This document shows positions 1 to 7,295 of a stretch of DNA of 29,839 nt, piece by piece (position 1 is the stretch's first letter; each line of letters begins with the position of its first letter). Below the pieces are notes generated by a model. It saw only the letters and a program-made list of their open reading frames with translations, was not told the DNA's origin and did not search any database. The DNA is from Pelomicrobium sp036803785 (GTDB taxonomy: Bacteria > Pseudomonadota > Gammaproteobacteria > Burkholderiales > UBA6910): the NCBI RefSeq assembly GCF_036803785.1, contig NZ_DAIRTR010000025.1, positions 1 to 29,839 on the forward strand. Direction: 5' to 3'. The position numbers and the translations under genes were made by a program.

Positions 1-2
1 CA

Positions 3-116
3 CAACTGCCGCGGACTCCAGTAATAGGCTGTCTACTTGACGGGGAAGCTTACGTTACTACCGTTACAAACTATCAACTCAAGCGAATTGATTCGGATTA
101 TTTTAGCAATGGGTAA
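3..116 (+). CDS. C-terminal fragment of an unknown cassette gene
   Basis: The frame starting at base 3 is open to a TAA at 114-116, just before the first attC site. It encodes 37 residues with ordinary protein-like composition (it includes LLDGEAYVTT and ends DSDYFSNG). Its position immediately before an attC core is where the 3' end of a cassette gene is expected. The start lies outside the window and no family is recognisable from so short a piece. It could be chance reading-frame openness. Confidence 0.4.
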   Translation, partial: QLPRTPVIGCLLDGEAYVTTVTNYQLKRIDSDYFSNG

Positions 117-124
117 TGCGGACT

Positions 125-196
<72 letters not shown>

Positions 197-221
197 GCGC
201 ATTCCTGGCACGGCATATGGC

Positions 222-794
222 ATGATCGAGATTCATAGAGTTACTCCAGATCGCTGGCCGGACTTGGAACAGCTCTTCGAAAGCCGCGGGAGGCTGCGGG
301 GCTGCTGGTGCATGATCTTCCGCGCCGGCCTTGATGGCGAGGTCCCCAGGGCTGATGGTCGGGAGCGCAAGCACGCCATGCGCGAGTTGGTCCGTACTGG
401 CATACCCGTGGGACTCCTCGGATATTCTGACGGGGTACCGGTTGCTTAGTGTTCGCTGGGACCTCGCGAGACCTTTCGCGGCTTGGCGGCCGTCGGAGAG
501 CAATCCGATCTGGTGTGGTCAGTGACGTGCTTCTATGTCCAGCGCGAGTTCCGGCGCAGTGGTGTCATGCGGGCGCTGCTGAAGGCGGCGATTGCTGAAG
601 CCCGCAAGGCGGGAGCGATGGCACTGGAGGCGTACCCGGTCGTCCCGGACTCCCCCGGCTACCGATTTGGCGGTTTCGTGCCGTTCTTCGGGCGGGAGGG
701 ATTTCAAGAGGCGGGAATGCTTGGCTCCCGTCGGCATGTAATGCGGTTGAATCTCGGCGCTGAAAAGTCGCGTGCACGCCAGACGCGCGCCTAA
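222..794 (+). pseudogene. GNAT-family N-acetyltransferase interrupted by one amber codon
   Basis: The reading frame from ATG 222 encodes the start of a GCN5-related N-acetyltransferase (MIEIHRVTPDRWPDLEQLF, then GCWCM) but meets TAG at 447-449. The same frame then continues uninterrupted to 794 with the acetyl-CoA binding region (FYVQREFRRSGVMRALL) and a C-terminal GF.PFFGREGF segment. Relatives read GEPVGWCSVGPRE at this point, so the TAG replaces a Trp or similar codon (TGG to TAG, a single G-to-A change). Read through, the protein would be 190 residues, normal for the family. The stop TAA at 792-794 lies inside the next attC core. The acetylated substrate is unknown; cassette-borne relatives are often of unknown specificity. 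Most likely a recent pseudogene; a sequencing error is the alternative. Confidence 0.8.
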
Positions 795-852
795 CAATCG
801 GTTGCAGCGGACGGTCCGCTGCGCGGCCCGCCGCTGAACCGGAGCGTTAGCC
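789..852 (+). repeat. attC recombination site 2
   Basis: The site runs from GCCTAAC (789-795) to GTTAGCC (846-852), 64 bp. Internal arms GCAGCGGAC and CCGCTGAACC are complementary apart from the usual extra base. The stop codon of the preceding acetyltransferase is supplied by the first core. Confidence 0.85.
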
Positions 853-883
853 TGACGATTCCGGTCCAGAGGCAAGAGGTGAT

Positions 884-1603
884 GTGATGAAACGTGGAGG
901 CGTATGGATCGGGCTTGCCCTATCCCTTCTTGGGTGCGCGAGTCAAGCTGGAGTACCACCCGTCGCGACCCCAACGGGTGGCCAGGGGCCTGCATGGCAG
1001 GAGCAGATGGAGCAAGCGCGGCGGATGGCGGCAGCCGGCCGCAATTATGTCTTGGTGGTCCGGCCCGTTCGGGAAGAAGCGAGCACGACCGGCGGCGTTT
1101 GGGTCTTCTACAACAATCCCCGCCCGTTCTGCTACACGTACATGATTCCAGGGAACTGGGTTGCGGCACGGGAGCCAAATGCCTACCGCTCGAAAGATGG
1201 TCGGGCGTTCGCCGGCCTGCTTTTCTGGCTCCCCCAGCTTCTTAAAGACGTCGAGGGTGCGACCCTGCTCGAGCAAGCCCGGACCTTGATCACTCGGGAA
1301 TACGAGAAGGCTTTGGGACAGCGTCTGCCGAACGTTGAGCTCCTGCCGTTCGAATCCGCCCGACCCGGAACGTGGAAATGGGTCGCCGGGCCGCTCACGC
1401 AAGGAGACCGTCTGATCGAGCTCCCAACGAAAATCATCGTTGATCTGAGTCCAGATGCGGTCATGCAAATCACCGTCCAAGGTACTCCGGACGATGATGG
1501 CTTGGCCCGGCCAATTGTCGAATCGCTGAAAACAACGTCGGACCCCGAGTGCTACTGGCAGCTCCTGGAAAACATGCTGAAGATTGCAACCGGGAATCGC
1601 TGA
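884..1603 (+). CDS. Cassette-encoded lipoprotein of unknown function
   Basis: This 239-residue protein starts with a lipoprotein signal: charged residues (MMKRGG), a hydrophobic stretch and the lipobox LLGC, so the mature N-terminus would be Cys18 and the protein would sit on the outer or inner membrane facing the periplasm. An AGAGGTGATG ribosome-binding site lies just upstream; the start may be either of two adjacent ATG codons (884 or 887). The rest is a soluble mixed domain with aromatic-rich patches (FCYTYMIPGNWVA) and no motif I can assign. It fills a whole cassette between attC sites 2 and 3 and is one of the few intact genes of the array. Confidence 0.8.
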   Translation: MMKRGGVWIGLALSLLGCASQAGVPPVATPTGGQGPAWQEQMEQARRMAAAGRNYVLVVRPVREEASTTGGVWVFYNNPRPFCYTYMIPGNWVAAREPNAYRSKDGRAFAGLLFWLPQLLKDVEGATLLEQARTLITREYEKALGQRLPNVELLPFESARPGTWKWVAGPLTQGDRLIELPTKIIVDLSPDAVMQITVQGTPDDDGLARPIVESLKTTSDPECYWQLLENMLKIATGNR

Positions 1604-1640
1604 AGCCCGGGTGTTCATACGGGAACGAGAAATGAGCCCG

Positions 1641-1700
1641 GGCTAACAACTGGGTGGAGGCAACGCGGCAGAGCCTCGCGCCTCACCCAGATCGTTAAGC
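1641..1700 (+). repeat. attC recombination site 3
   Basis: The site runs from GGCTAAC (1641-1647) to GTTAAGC (1694-1700), 60 bp. Internal arms CTGGGTGGAGG and CCTCACCCAG are complementary. It closes the cassette of the preceding lipoprotein. Confidence 0.85.
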
Positions 1701-1755
1701 GATAGGTTCGGTGAAGGGCGTCAGTAGAGCTTCAATTATTTGCGGCGGCGTCGAC

Positions 1756-2340
1756 ATGCGTGCCGGCGTGGCTTCGGTTTTGGCGTTTGCGCTCTTCTTG
1801 GCCGCGTGTGTGCCGATGAGTGTCTCGTACTATCGGCCCGGCGCAGCCTATGGGAAAGTCGTCAAGGCTTGGTGCCCGCCTGTCCACTCAGTCATTTTGT
1901 TCGACGTGCATGACGTGATAGTTGGATTTGAGGTCTCGGCAATTCAGCAGAATCGCGTTCTCGCGATAATGACATTTGAAATTCCAGAAAAACATTCGGT
2001 ACAGTTGATCGACCGCTTTGTTGCGATACACAGTTCGACTCAGGCTAGCTCGCAGGGTGAACTGACAGGATGGGTATGGACATCGGCTGGGCGGACTGGA
2101 GAGATCTCATTGAACACGCCCATGTACGGGAAGACTGAGGAAAGATTATTCGATCAGATCACGCGCTACGGAAAAACGAAACACGCATACTACTTTCTCC
2201 AGGCGGAAGTAGCCACGACTCCGTTGGAGAAGCTTTTCGTGAAGCCGCCCAGATTTCTAGTGAACGGAATGCAGATTGAACTTCCCGTTATCACGTTCTC
2301 GAGAATCAGCGAGTCGTATATTGGCTCGCTAAATTGCTAG
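1756..2340 (+). CDS. Cassette-encoded lipoprotein of unknown function
   Basis: The protein of 194 residues begins MRAGVASVLAFALFLAAC, a clear lipoprotein signal peptide with lipobox LAAC and lipidated Cys18. I chose ATG 1756 over the in-frame GTG at 1711 because only the internal start puts the signal peptide at the N-terminus. The mature part is rich in beta-strand-like segments (VHSVILFDVHDVIVGFEVSA) and has no motif I recognise. GC content is lower than in the chromosomal genes of this window, consistent with acquisition. It is intact and fills the cassette between attC sites 3 and 4. Confidence 0.75.
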   Translation: MRAGVASVLAFALFLAACVPMSVSYYRPGAAYGKVVKAWCPPVHSVILFDVHDVIVGFEVSAIQQNRVLAIMTFEIPEKHSVQLIDRFVAIHSSTQASSQGELTGWVWTSAGRTGEISLNTPMYGKTEERLFDQITRYGKTKHAYYFLQAEVATTPLEKLFVKPPRFLVNGMQIELPVITFSRISESYIGSLNC

Positions 2341-2389
2341 AGCTAAGAGGGTGAGGGGACGCTTGTGGAACCGCTCATCAAGACAAATC

Positions 2390-2451
2390 GCCTAACCACG
2401 GCGTGCAGCCGACACCCGCAGGCGGGCGCGGCTGACGCCGGGCCGTTAGGC
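2390..2451 (+). repeat. attC recombination site 4
   Basis: The site runs from GCCTAAC (2390-2396) to GTTAGGC (2445-2451), 62 bp, with perfectly complementary outer cores. Inner arms GCAGCCGAC and GCGGCTGACGC pair with one extra base, and CCCGCAGGCGGG forms the tip. This is the most canonical site of the array. Confidence 0.9.
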
Positions 2452-2488
2452 CTCGGCGGAATACGTTAGCAAAGAACAGGACAATTCC

Positions 2489-3241
2489 GTGACCAGAATT
2501 CGTCTCACGCACATTGGCGGGCTGATATTGTTGTAGGAGTTCGGTAATTATCGGTTTTTGACTGACCCCACATTCAGCCCACCTGGAGACTATCAATCGG
2601 GCACAATTGTTCTGACCAAACTCACTGCGCCAGCTGTGGCCCCGGAAGTCGTTGGCAGGGTTGATGCGGTGCTGCTCACGTACGATCACCATGCCGACAA
2701 CCTGGATCCGGCGGGGCGCGAGTATCTACTCAACGGCGGTATCGTCTTGATAACAAATACGGGTGCGAAGCGCCTCGGTGCCCCGCTCGCGGGGTTGGCA
2801 CCGTGGGAGGAACACATTGTCGATGGTGTGCGCGTGACCGCGATGCCTGCACGACATAGTCCTGCCGGCTCCGAGCACATTGTGGGAGATGTCATCGGTT
2901 TTTTTGCTCGCCGAGGACGCCAACGATCTCGTTTATGTCACTGGCGACACGGTGTTCTTCGACGGCGTGCGGGACGTTGCGTACCGTCGTAAGCCAAAAC
3001 TCGTTGTTGCGTTTGCCGGCGCCGCACGCACGCGGGGCCGTTCGATCTCACGCTTAACACCAATGGCGTTTTCGAACTCGCGCATGTGTTTCCACAGGCC
3101 AAAATTGCTGTTATTCATACCGAGGGCTGGAAGCATTTCACCGAATCATTCGATGATGTCAAACGTGCGTTCGAGATGCTTAACCGTGACGATAGGCTTG
3201 TGCCACTCACTCCTGGTGCACCACGCGAACTCGTACTATAG
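2489..3241 (+). pseudogene. Metallo-beta-lactamase-fold hydrolase (UlaG-like), multiply broken
   Basis: From GTG 2489 the frame reads VTRIRLTHIGG, the opening strand of UlaG-like metal-dependent hydrolases, then hits TAG at 2522-2524. The same frame resumes with EFGNYRFLTDPTFSP and continues through TYDHHADNLD and LAPWEEH. A run of seven T (2899-2905) shifts the frame; the +1 product continues as LLAEDANDLVYVTGDTVFFDGV. Near 3040 a one-base loss shifts it back to the first frame, which reads GPFDLTLNTNG and TEGWKHF to the TAG at 3239-3241. The metal-binding motif is normally SHDHHADNLD; here the first His is Tyr, removing a likely metal ligand. So there are three disruptive lesions plus a damaged active site. 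The identity of the ancestor is secure at family level; its substrate is not known. Confidence 0.85.
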
Positions 3242-3300
3242 GCCTAACACTCATTCAAGGCGACGCCGCTTCGCGGCGCGGCTTAATTCAATCATTGGAC
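3242..3300 (+). repeat. attC recombination site 5
   Basis: The site runs from GCCTAAC (3242-3248) to ATTGGAC (3294-3300), 59 bp. Arms TTCAAGGCGACGCCGC and GCGGCGCGGCTTAATTCAA give a well-formed stem with a TTC tip. The last core has A where G is usual, which may weaken recombination. Confidence 0.8.
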
Positions 3301-3303
3301 ACC

Positions 3304-3797
3304 ATGAGCATCGCTATCGTTTCGCCCGCAGAGTGCTACTTCGAAGGCATGCGCCAAGTTCTCGATATCGTTGCCCGAGAGAAGAGATACCTTGCGTTTC
3401 TCCAAGCACCGCCAGTCGAAGAAACCTATGCCTTCTACCGCAACATCTTGGCCAAAGACCTCTGCCAAGTTATTGCCGTTCAGGATAACGCAGTTGTCGG
3501 CTGGTGCGACATTCTTTCCATGCATGGCGAGGCCCGAACGCATGTTGGTACTTTGGGGATGGGAGTTCTCCCGGCGCTTCGTCACTGTGGCATTGGCAAG
3601 ATGTTGATGGAAGCCGCCGTTGCCAAGGCATGGGAAAAGGGGCTTCACCGTATCGAACTCACCGTGCGAACCGATATAACAGAAGCGCAAAGCTCTTCTA
3701 CGAAAAATTCGGCTTCACCGTGGAAGGCATTGACCGGAAGGCGTTCCTTGTTGACGGTGAGTTCTTCGACGTGTACTCAATGGCGCTTCTTCGCTAA
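3304..3797 (+). pseudogene. GNAT-family acetyltransferase with a two-base frameshift
   Basis: From ATG 3304 the frame encodes an acetyltransferase: an N-terminal helix region, VVGWCDI, and the acetyl-CoA binding loop LPALRHCGIGKMLM, up to IELTVRTD. There GATATAAC appears where GATAAC would keep the frame, an apparent AT duplication near 3673-3678. Beyond it, the correct C-terminal sequence lies in another frame (NRSAKLFYEKFGFTVEG, then GEFFDVYSMALLR) and ends in a TAA at 3795-3797 inside the next attC core. In its own frame the gene runs on into unrelated residues. The intact product would have been about 164 residues, typical of RimJ/RimL-like or phosphinothricin-type GNATs. The substrate is unknown. 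Confidence 0.8.
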
Positions 3798-3899
3798 CAT
3801 AGTGCCCAAACCCCTCCGTCAACCGAACGCCCTGCCAGCTACGCTGGCAGGCTCCCTCTGGTCTGCGGCCTCCGGTCGCAAGTTACGTCGAACGTAAGC
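3792..3899 (+). repeat. attC recombination site 6 (long, degenerate)
   Basis: The site starts with CGCTAAC (3792-3798) and ends near CGTAAGC (3893-3899), where one T of the usual CGTTAAGC core appears to be missing. The centre holds a perfect stem, CCTGCCAGC-TAC-GCTGGCAGG (3831-3851). At about 108 bp it is the longest site of the array. Confidence 0.6.
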
Positions 3900-3909
3900 C
3901 GTCTACAAC

Positions 3910-4296
3910 ATGAGCACATTTTACCAACAGACTATGCACGCCGCGGTAACAAGTCATAGGTTTGTTCAAACGAGCGCATTCATATTGCTGGCGATTCTTT
4001 CTGCGTGCGGACAAAGCGACGATCTTCAAAAGAATGTAGAAGGAAGGCAGTTAAGTCCAGCGCAGGCAGCCTGCATCGAAGGCGTCAAAAGAAAGCAGAT
4101 CAGTCTAGACGCGGAGTTTTCCGCGCAGCACATTGAAGCATTGCGCACCCAGCGCTCTTCAATTGGTATCATACTCGCGCAACGCCGAGCGCACGAGCAG
4201 ATGTGTATGGAGTACGCGAAATGCTTTGGGCTTAACGAGCCATTCTTGAGCACGATGTTTGAGGCTTGCTTAAAGGGCGCGGAGCGCCCGCTCTAG
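3910..4296 (+). CDS. Small cassette-encoded lipoprotein
   Basis: This 128-residue protein has an extended charged N-terminus followed by a hydrophobic stretch and lipobox (ILLAILSAC), so Cys33 is the likely lipidated residue. The mature part is helical and Cys-containing (QAACIEGVKRKQ, HEQMCMEYAKCFG, MFEACLKG), with Cys residues spaced as in small disulfide-bonded periplasmic proteins. I do not recognise the family. It is intact and is followed directly by an attC site. Confidence 0.7.
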   Translation: MSTFYQQTMHAAVTSHRFVQTSAFILLAILSACGQSDDLQKNVEGRQLSPAQAACIEGVKRKQISLDAEFSAQHIEALRTQRSSIGIILAQRRAHEQMCMEYAKCFGLNEPFLSTMFEACLKGAERPL

Positions 4297-4310
4297 ATGT
4301 CCGCCATGCT

Positions 4311-4406
4311 GGCTAACCCCGCGATCGAGCGGACCGCCGCAAGCGTACCGCTTGCGGTGCCTTCGTCGCTTCGCTCCTCGGCAGTGGCTCGTCGCGAACG
4401 TTAGAC
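4311..4406 (+). repeat. attC recombination site 7
   Basis: The site runs from GGCTAAC (4311-4317) to GTTAGAC (4400-4406), 96 bp. Inside, CCGCAAGCG-TAC-CGCTTGCGG is a perfect stem, with the flanking arms GCGATCGAGC and GCTCGTCGCG partly paired. Confidence 0.8.
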
Positions 4407-4418
4407 ATCCTGCACACC

Positions 4419-4958
4419 ATGATGGAATGGCTAAAAGCATTCTCCGCTTATTATGCAAATGGCGTTATGGCAATCACCGCTGTAGGTGCCTTAGTGCTTG
4501 CCATCATCACGCTCTGGTATCTGAAGCGAGAATACTCATCAAAGTACCGCCCATATGTTTTTCCCGTCGTCCATGCAGAACCCATGCCGCGAAAACTCGG
4601 ATGCGTCGTAAGCATCATTCCTCGAAATATCGGGCCACATCCATGCAAAGCCCAGTTGTCGCAGATACGGTTGCATATCTGAGATGAGACGTATGAAACA
4701 CCCGATACTAAGGAATGGTTGTTGTTGGCCCCACAAGGTATCGGAGTTCAGATGCCCGCTGGCCATGTGAATGATGTCGGCGTATCAAAAATACGAGAGG
4801 GTAGGTTTCGAAAAAATCGTATCGAGGTCACTTTTATCCTCAGCACGACTTCTGTCGAGAGTAAGTTTCCAGAGAAAAGATCATTCGCGTATGAAATTGA
4901 CGTTTTGGGCGAGAAACCACAAGTACTTTTCCGTCCGGAGTGGAGTCGAGATGTCTGA
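4419..4958 (+). pseudogene. Cassette-encoded single-span membrane protein split by a UGA codon
   Basis: From ATG 4419 the frame encodes a short N-terminus, one hydrophobic helix (roughly residues 14-36, VMAITAVGALVLAIITLWYL) and a soluble segment, then stops at TGA 4680-4682. The same frame continues openly to a TGA at 4956-4958, giving another 91 residues of protein-like sequence (DETYETPDTKEWLLLAPQG and onward). No attC lies between the parts, so they are best read as one 179-residue gene with a single nonsense mutation; CGA to TGA would explain it. The final stop overlaps the next attC core. The family is unknown. The alternative, two separate small genes, is less likely because the second half has no good start. 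Confidence 0.65.
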
Positions 4959-5033
4959 CCCTCGCTTCGAGATGGACGCTTCGCCAGCAAGCTTCCCTTG
5001 CAGTCTGCGCGCCTCTCAAACTAAACGTTCGGC
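4953..5033 (+). repeat. attC recombination site 8 (divergent)
   Basis: The site starts with GTCTGAC (4953-4959) and ends with GTTCGGC (5027-5033), 81 bp. The core residues deviate from RYYYAAC and GTTRRRY and the inner pairing is poor, but the position between two cassettes fits. Confidence 0.5.
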
Positions 5034-5055
5034 GTCAAGTTGATAGAGAGGAGAA

Positions 5056-5700
5056 ATGCCGGAACAGGCTCGACTTACGATTCACGGTCACGGCGGAATC
5101 GTAGTCGATTTCGTTGCGGCATACTTGGCTGACTTGAAGCACGCGTACGATTCTGTCGTCGTCTTCGAATTGGTTATCGAGGGTTTGCGCCGGACCGTTC
5201 GCGGCTTCCCCTTTCCAGTCTATCCGTTCCCCTAAACCCCTGGGTGGCTCTTAGCTCCAAGGCGAGTGGCGCGACATATCCGTGATTGGCCTCCCACACC
5301 CGAAGAAATCTCTTCGCTTGTTCCACGTTCTGATCAGCTCGTGCTCGTGGCTGTCCAGTTAAGCTCGCCCGGGTCCTGGTATTTTCTCGGTAAACTGAAT
5401 TCCTTGGAAGTAATTCGACAATACCTCAATGACCGCCACACTAGACGACAAGATCGTGAGTATCGAGAATCCGCAGAGAAAGGGAGACTTGTTCTTGAGA
5501 ATCTGAAGCTTGAGAACGAGGTAATCTCCGAGCGTATTCGGATCGCGAAGGAACTTAGGGCAACCGATCAAGGCCTTGCACCGCTATTGAACGAGCTTGT
5601 TTACAAACCGCTCGCGGGTCTTGATCGTCATTAAGACAGATATGTGATCGAGAATGCCGAGCTTAGGCGATTGACAAACCGAGGAGAGTCGTCACCTTGA
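5056..5700 (+). pseudogene. Unknown cassette gene with one or two in-frame UAA codons
   Basis: ATG 5056 follows AGAGAGGAGAA and encodes 59 residues (MPEQARLTIHGHGGIVVDF onward) before TAA 5233-5235. The same frame is then open from 5236 to TAA 5632-5634, giving HIRDWPPTPEEISSLVP, SSPGSWYFLGKLN and a charged helical, coiled-coil-like tail (ENLKLENEVISERIRIAKEL). Beyond that stop it continues as DRYVIENAELRRL to TGA 5698-5700, close to the next attC. The continuity across both stops, without an attC between, suggests a single gene of about 214 codons with two nonsense changes; CAA to TAA would explain the second. I do not recognise the family. The second stop could instead be the natural end. 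Confidence 0.55.
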
Positions 5701-5726
5701 CACCGAACCATCTGTTGGAGCAGACC

Positions 5727-5782
5727 GTCTAACAGCGACGCTTCGCTTGCTGTTGTCCTACTGCTCAACACGGTCGTTAGGT
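5727..5782 (+). repeat. attC recombination site 9
   Basis: The site runs from GTCTAAC (5727-5733) to GTTAGGT (5776-5782), 56 bp, the shortest in the array. The arms around AGCGACGCTTCGCTTGCTGT form a compact hairpin. Confidence 0.75.
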
Positions 5783-5789
5783 GGCAAGC

Positions 5790-6157
5790 ATGGCCGAGCC
5801 CAAGCAACGGAAAATTCTGACCCCGGACGAGGCAGGAAAGATCGACTATGACCCGAGGTGGGGCAACATAGTCTACGTTTCTGGCAAGGATCCTGAGGCT
5901 GACCGCCCATGGGAAGCCATGGGCGCACGGCAAAAGGCCGCAGACGAGAGCGCCGAAATCGTCACAGAGCGATACAGGGCTACCCAGCTTGGAGTAGTAC
6001 AGCAGTTTGATCAGTATGTAGCTGAAAAGCGTTTCGTCAGTTCATCTCCACCCTGAACTTCCTGGGGTTAAAGCAGAAGTGTAAAGTCGAGAAGCAACTC
6101 GCCTCTGCAGGCGGCGTTGCGGTCGGTTCCGTTGTCGCGCTATTCTTGCTCTGTTGA
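5790..6157 (+). pseudogene. Unknown cassette gene, probable -1 frameshift before a hydrophobic tail
   Basis: ATG 5790 opens a frame encoding MAEPKQRKILTPDEAGKIDY and a soluble charged protein up to about 6030, after which it ends at 6056 in non-protein-like residues. In the neighbouring frame the sequence continues as FRQFISTLNFLGLKQKC and a hydrophobic C-terminus (GGVAVGSVVALFLLC) ending at TGA 6155-6157. A single-base loss around 6030-6034 explains both. The ancestral product would be about 122 residues with a C-terminal membrane segment. No family is recognised. The evidence is frame continuity only, so this is less certain than the other broken cassettes. Confidence 0.45.
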
Positions 6158-6180
6158 GCCGCCGAGAAACGGGAACCAAC

Positions 6181-6411
6181 ATGGACTTTCAATCGGCTAT
6201 TCGCAAAGCTCGTTCGCTCTCGGACTACGAATTGCACCAGCTAGTGAACTCCAAAGTTCCATGGACTGAGGAGCATATCGCCGCGAAACTCGAACTTGAC
6301 CGGCGCGACCGCAATCGCAGATTCTGGCGGCAAGACCTTGTGGCCTGGCTCGCACTTGTTCTGTCAGTCGTTTCCCTAATCGTCAGCGGATTGAACAAAC
6401 TTGCCACCTAA
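6181..6411 (+). CDS. Small membrane protein, second gene of a two-gene cassette
   Basis: The 76-residue product begins MDFQSAIRKARSLSDYELHQ, has a charged, helical middle (LELDRRDRNRRFWRQD) and ends in one hydrophobic helix (LVAWLALVLSVVSLIVSGL, about residues 53-71). ATG 6181 was preferred over an upstream in-frame start because it follows the preceding gene's stop and a GGGAA stretch. No attC separates it from the preceding gene, so the cassette would carry two genes. Its stop TAA (6409-6411) lies inside the truncated terminal attC. The function is unknown; size and layout resemble small modifier or immunity-like membrane proteins, but nothing shows that directly. Confidence 0.6.
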   Translation: MDFQSAIRKARSLSDYELHQLVNSKVPWTEEHIAAKLELDRRDRNRRFWRQDLVAWLALVLSVVSLIVSGLNKLAT

Positions 6412-6448
6412 CACCGCAGCCCACGCGGACGCGCGCGATGGGTCCAAC
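6406..6448 (+). repeat. Truncated attC at the end of the cassette array
   Basis: ACCTAAC at 6406-6412 is a good first core and is followed by a GC-rich left arm (CGCAGCCCACGCGG), but no GTTRRRY core follows before the convergent chromosomal gene ends at 6450. GTCCAAC at 6442-6448 has the form of another first core, or of a GTTGGAC core on the other strand. I read this as a truncated or rearranged attC that marks the array boundary. Confidence 0.5.
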
Positions 6449-6449
6449 C

Positions 6450-7295
6450 TCAAGGGGCCACGTAGGTGATCCGGTGGCTGCGGAAGATGCGCTCTACCGT
6501 GCCATCCCGGCGCAGCGTGCCCATGGCCGCCTCCAGCGCCGCGGCGAGCTCGGTGGCTTGCCCTCGGACCGCGAGCCCCAACACCCAGCCGGTGAGGAGA
6601 AGGCTCCCGCTTCGCGCCTGGAACGGAGCGACCTCAATGGGTGCCTGGATGCCCTCGAGCGCCCCTTCGATCTCGGAGCGGGGTGCGAGCACCGCCGCCA
6701 CCTCCCCCGCCGCGAGGGCCCGCACCGCCTCGGCCACCGTCTGATAACGCATCACATTTTCCCGCAAGCGGCCGCGCCACACGGTGCTCAGAAAGTCGTC
6801 CGGCAGGCTCGCTCGTTCGACGGCGATCTTTTCGCGAGTAAAGACCTCGAGCTGCGCCAAGTTCTCGACCCGCGGAATGCGGCGCGGATCCCGGGCGAGA
6901 GCGATCTGCTCCCGGTGATAAGGCGCGAGAATCTTGACCTGGGGATTGTTGCGCGCGAGGTATGGGTCGACGGGCACGTGCAGCATCACGTCTGCAGGGC
7001 GTCCGCCCAGGTAATGGCCCTTCCAGACCATGTTGCGCAAGTCATCCTTCATATCCTCGTCGGCATTGAACCAGACGAGCTCGGCCTTCACCCCCAGCCT
7101 CGCCGCCAGCGCCCGCGCCAGATCCACGTCGATGCCATGCCCCGCCTGGGAGAAGGGCGGGAAATCGTTGTACACCGCCACCCGCAGACTCCCCCTTTGT
7201 TTGAGCGCGGCCAGGGATTCGGCCTGTAGCGCCGGTGGGAAGATTGCGCCGACGAGAAGCCACGCCCCCAGAACCCAGGCTGCTCTATTCCTCAT
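6450..7295 (-). CDS. Periplasmic substrate-binding protein of quinoprotein dehydrogenase clusters (MxaJ/XoxJ-like)
   Basis: This 281-residue protein has a signal peptide (hydrophobic stretch ending PALQA before ESL) and the fold signature of family 3 solute-binding proteins: GSLRVAVYNDFPPFSQ near the mature N-terminus, GIDVDLARALAARLG, and a C-terminal GTLRRDGTVERIF. In methanol and alcohol dehydrogenase clusters such proteins (MxaJ, XoxJ and the quinoprotein-dehydrogenase-associated binding-protein family) accompany the dehydrogenase and its cytochrome and are thought to help maturation or electron transfer rather than nutrient uptake. Its start overlaps the last 11 bases of the upstream cytochrome gene, so the two are translationally coupled. 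No ABC permease or ATPase gene is nearby, which supports the non-transport role. Its 3' end directly meets the cassette array. Confidence 0.85.
   Translation of the reverse strand: MRNRAAWVLGAWLLVGAIFPPALQAESLAALKQRGSLRVAVYNDFPPFSQAGHGIDVDLARALAARLGVKAELVWFNADEDMKDDLRNMVWKGHYLGGRPADVMLHVPVDPYLARNNPQVKILAPYHREQIALARDPRRIPRVENLAQLEVFTREKIAVERASLPDDFLSTVWRGRLRENVMRYQTVAEAVRALAAGEVAAVLAPRSEIEGALEGIQAPIEVAPFQARSGSLLLTGWVLGLAVRGQATELAAALEAAMGTLRRDGTVERIFRSHRITYVAP

Noticed and set aside
222..5700. Genetic-code reassignment or programmed read-through explaining the in-frame stops
   Set aside because: TAG, TGA and TAA all occur as interrupting codons and frameshifts are also present, which fits decay and not recoding of one codon.
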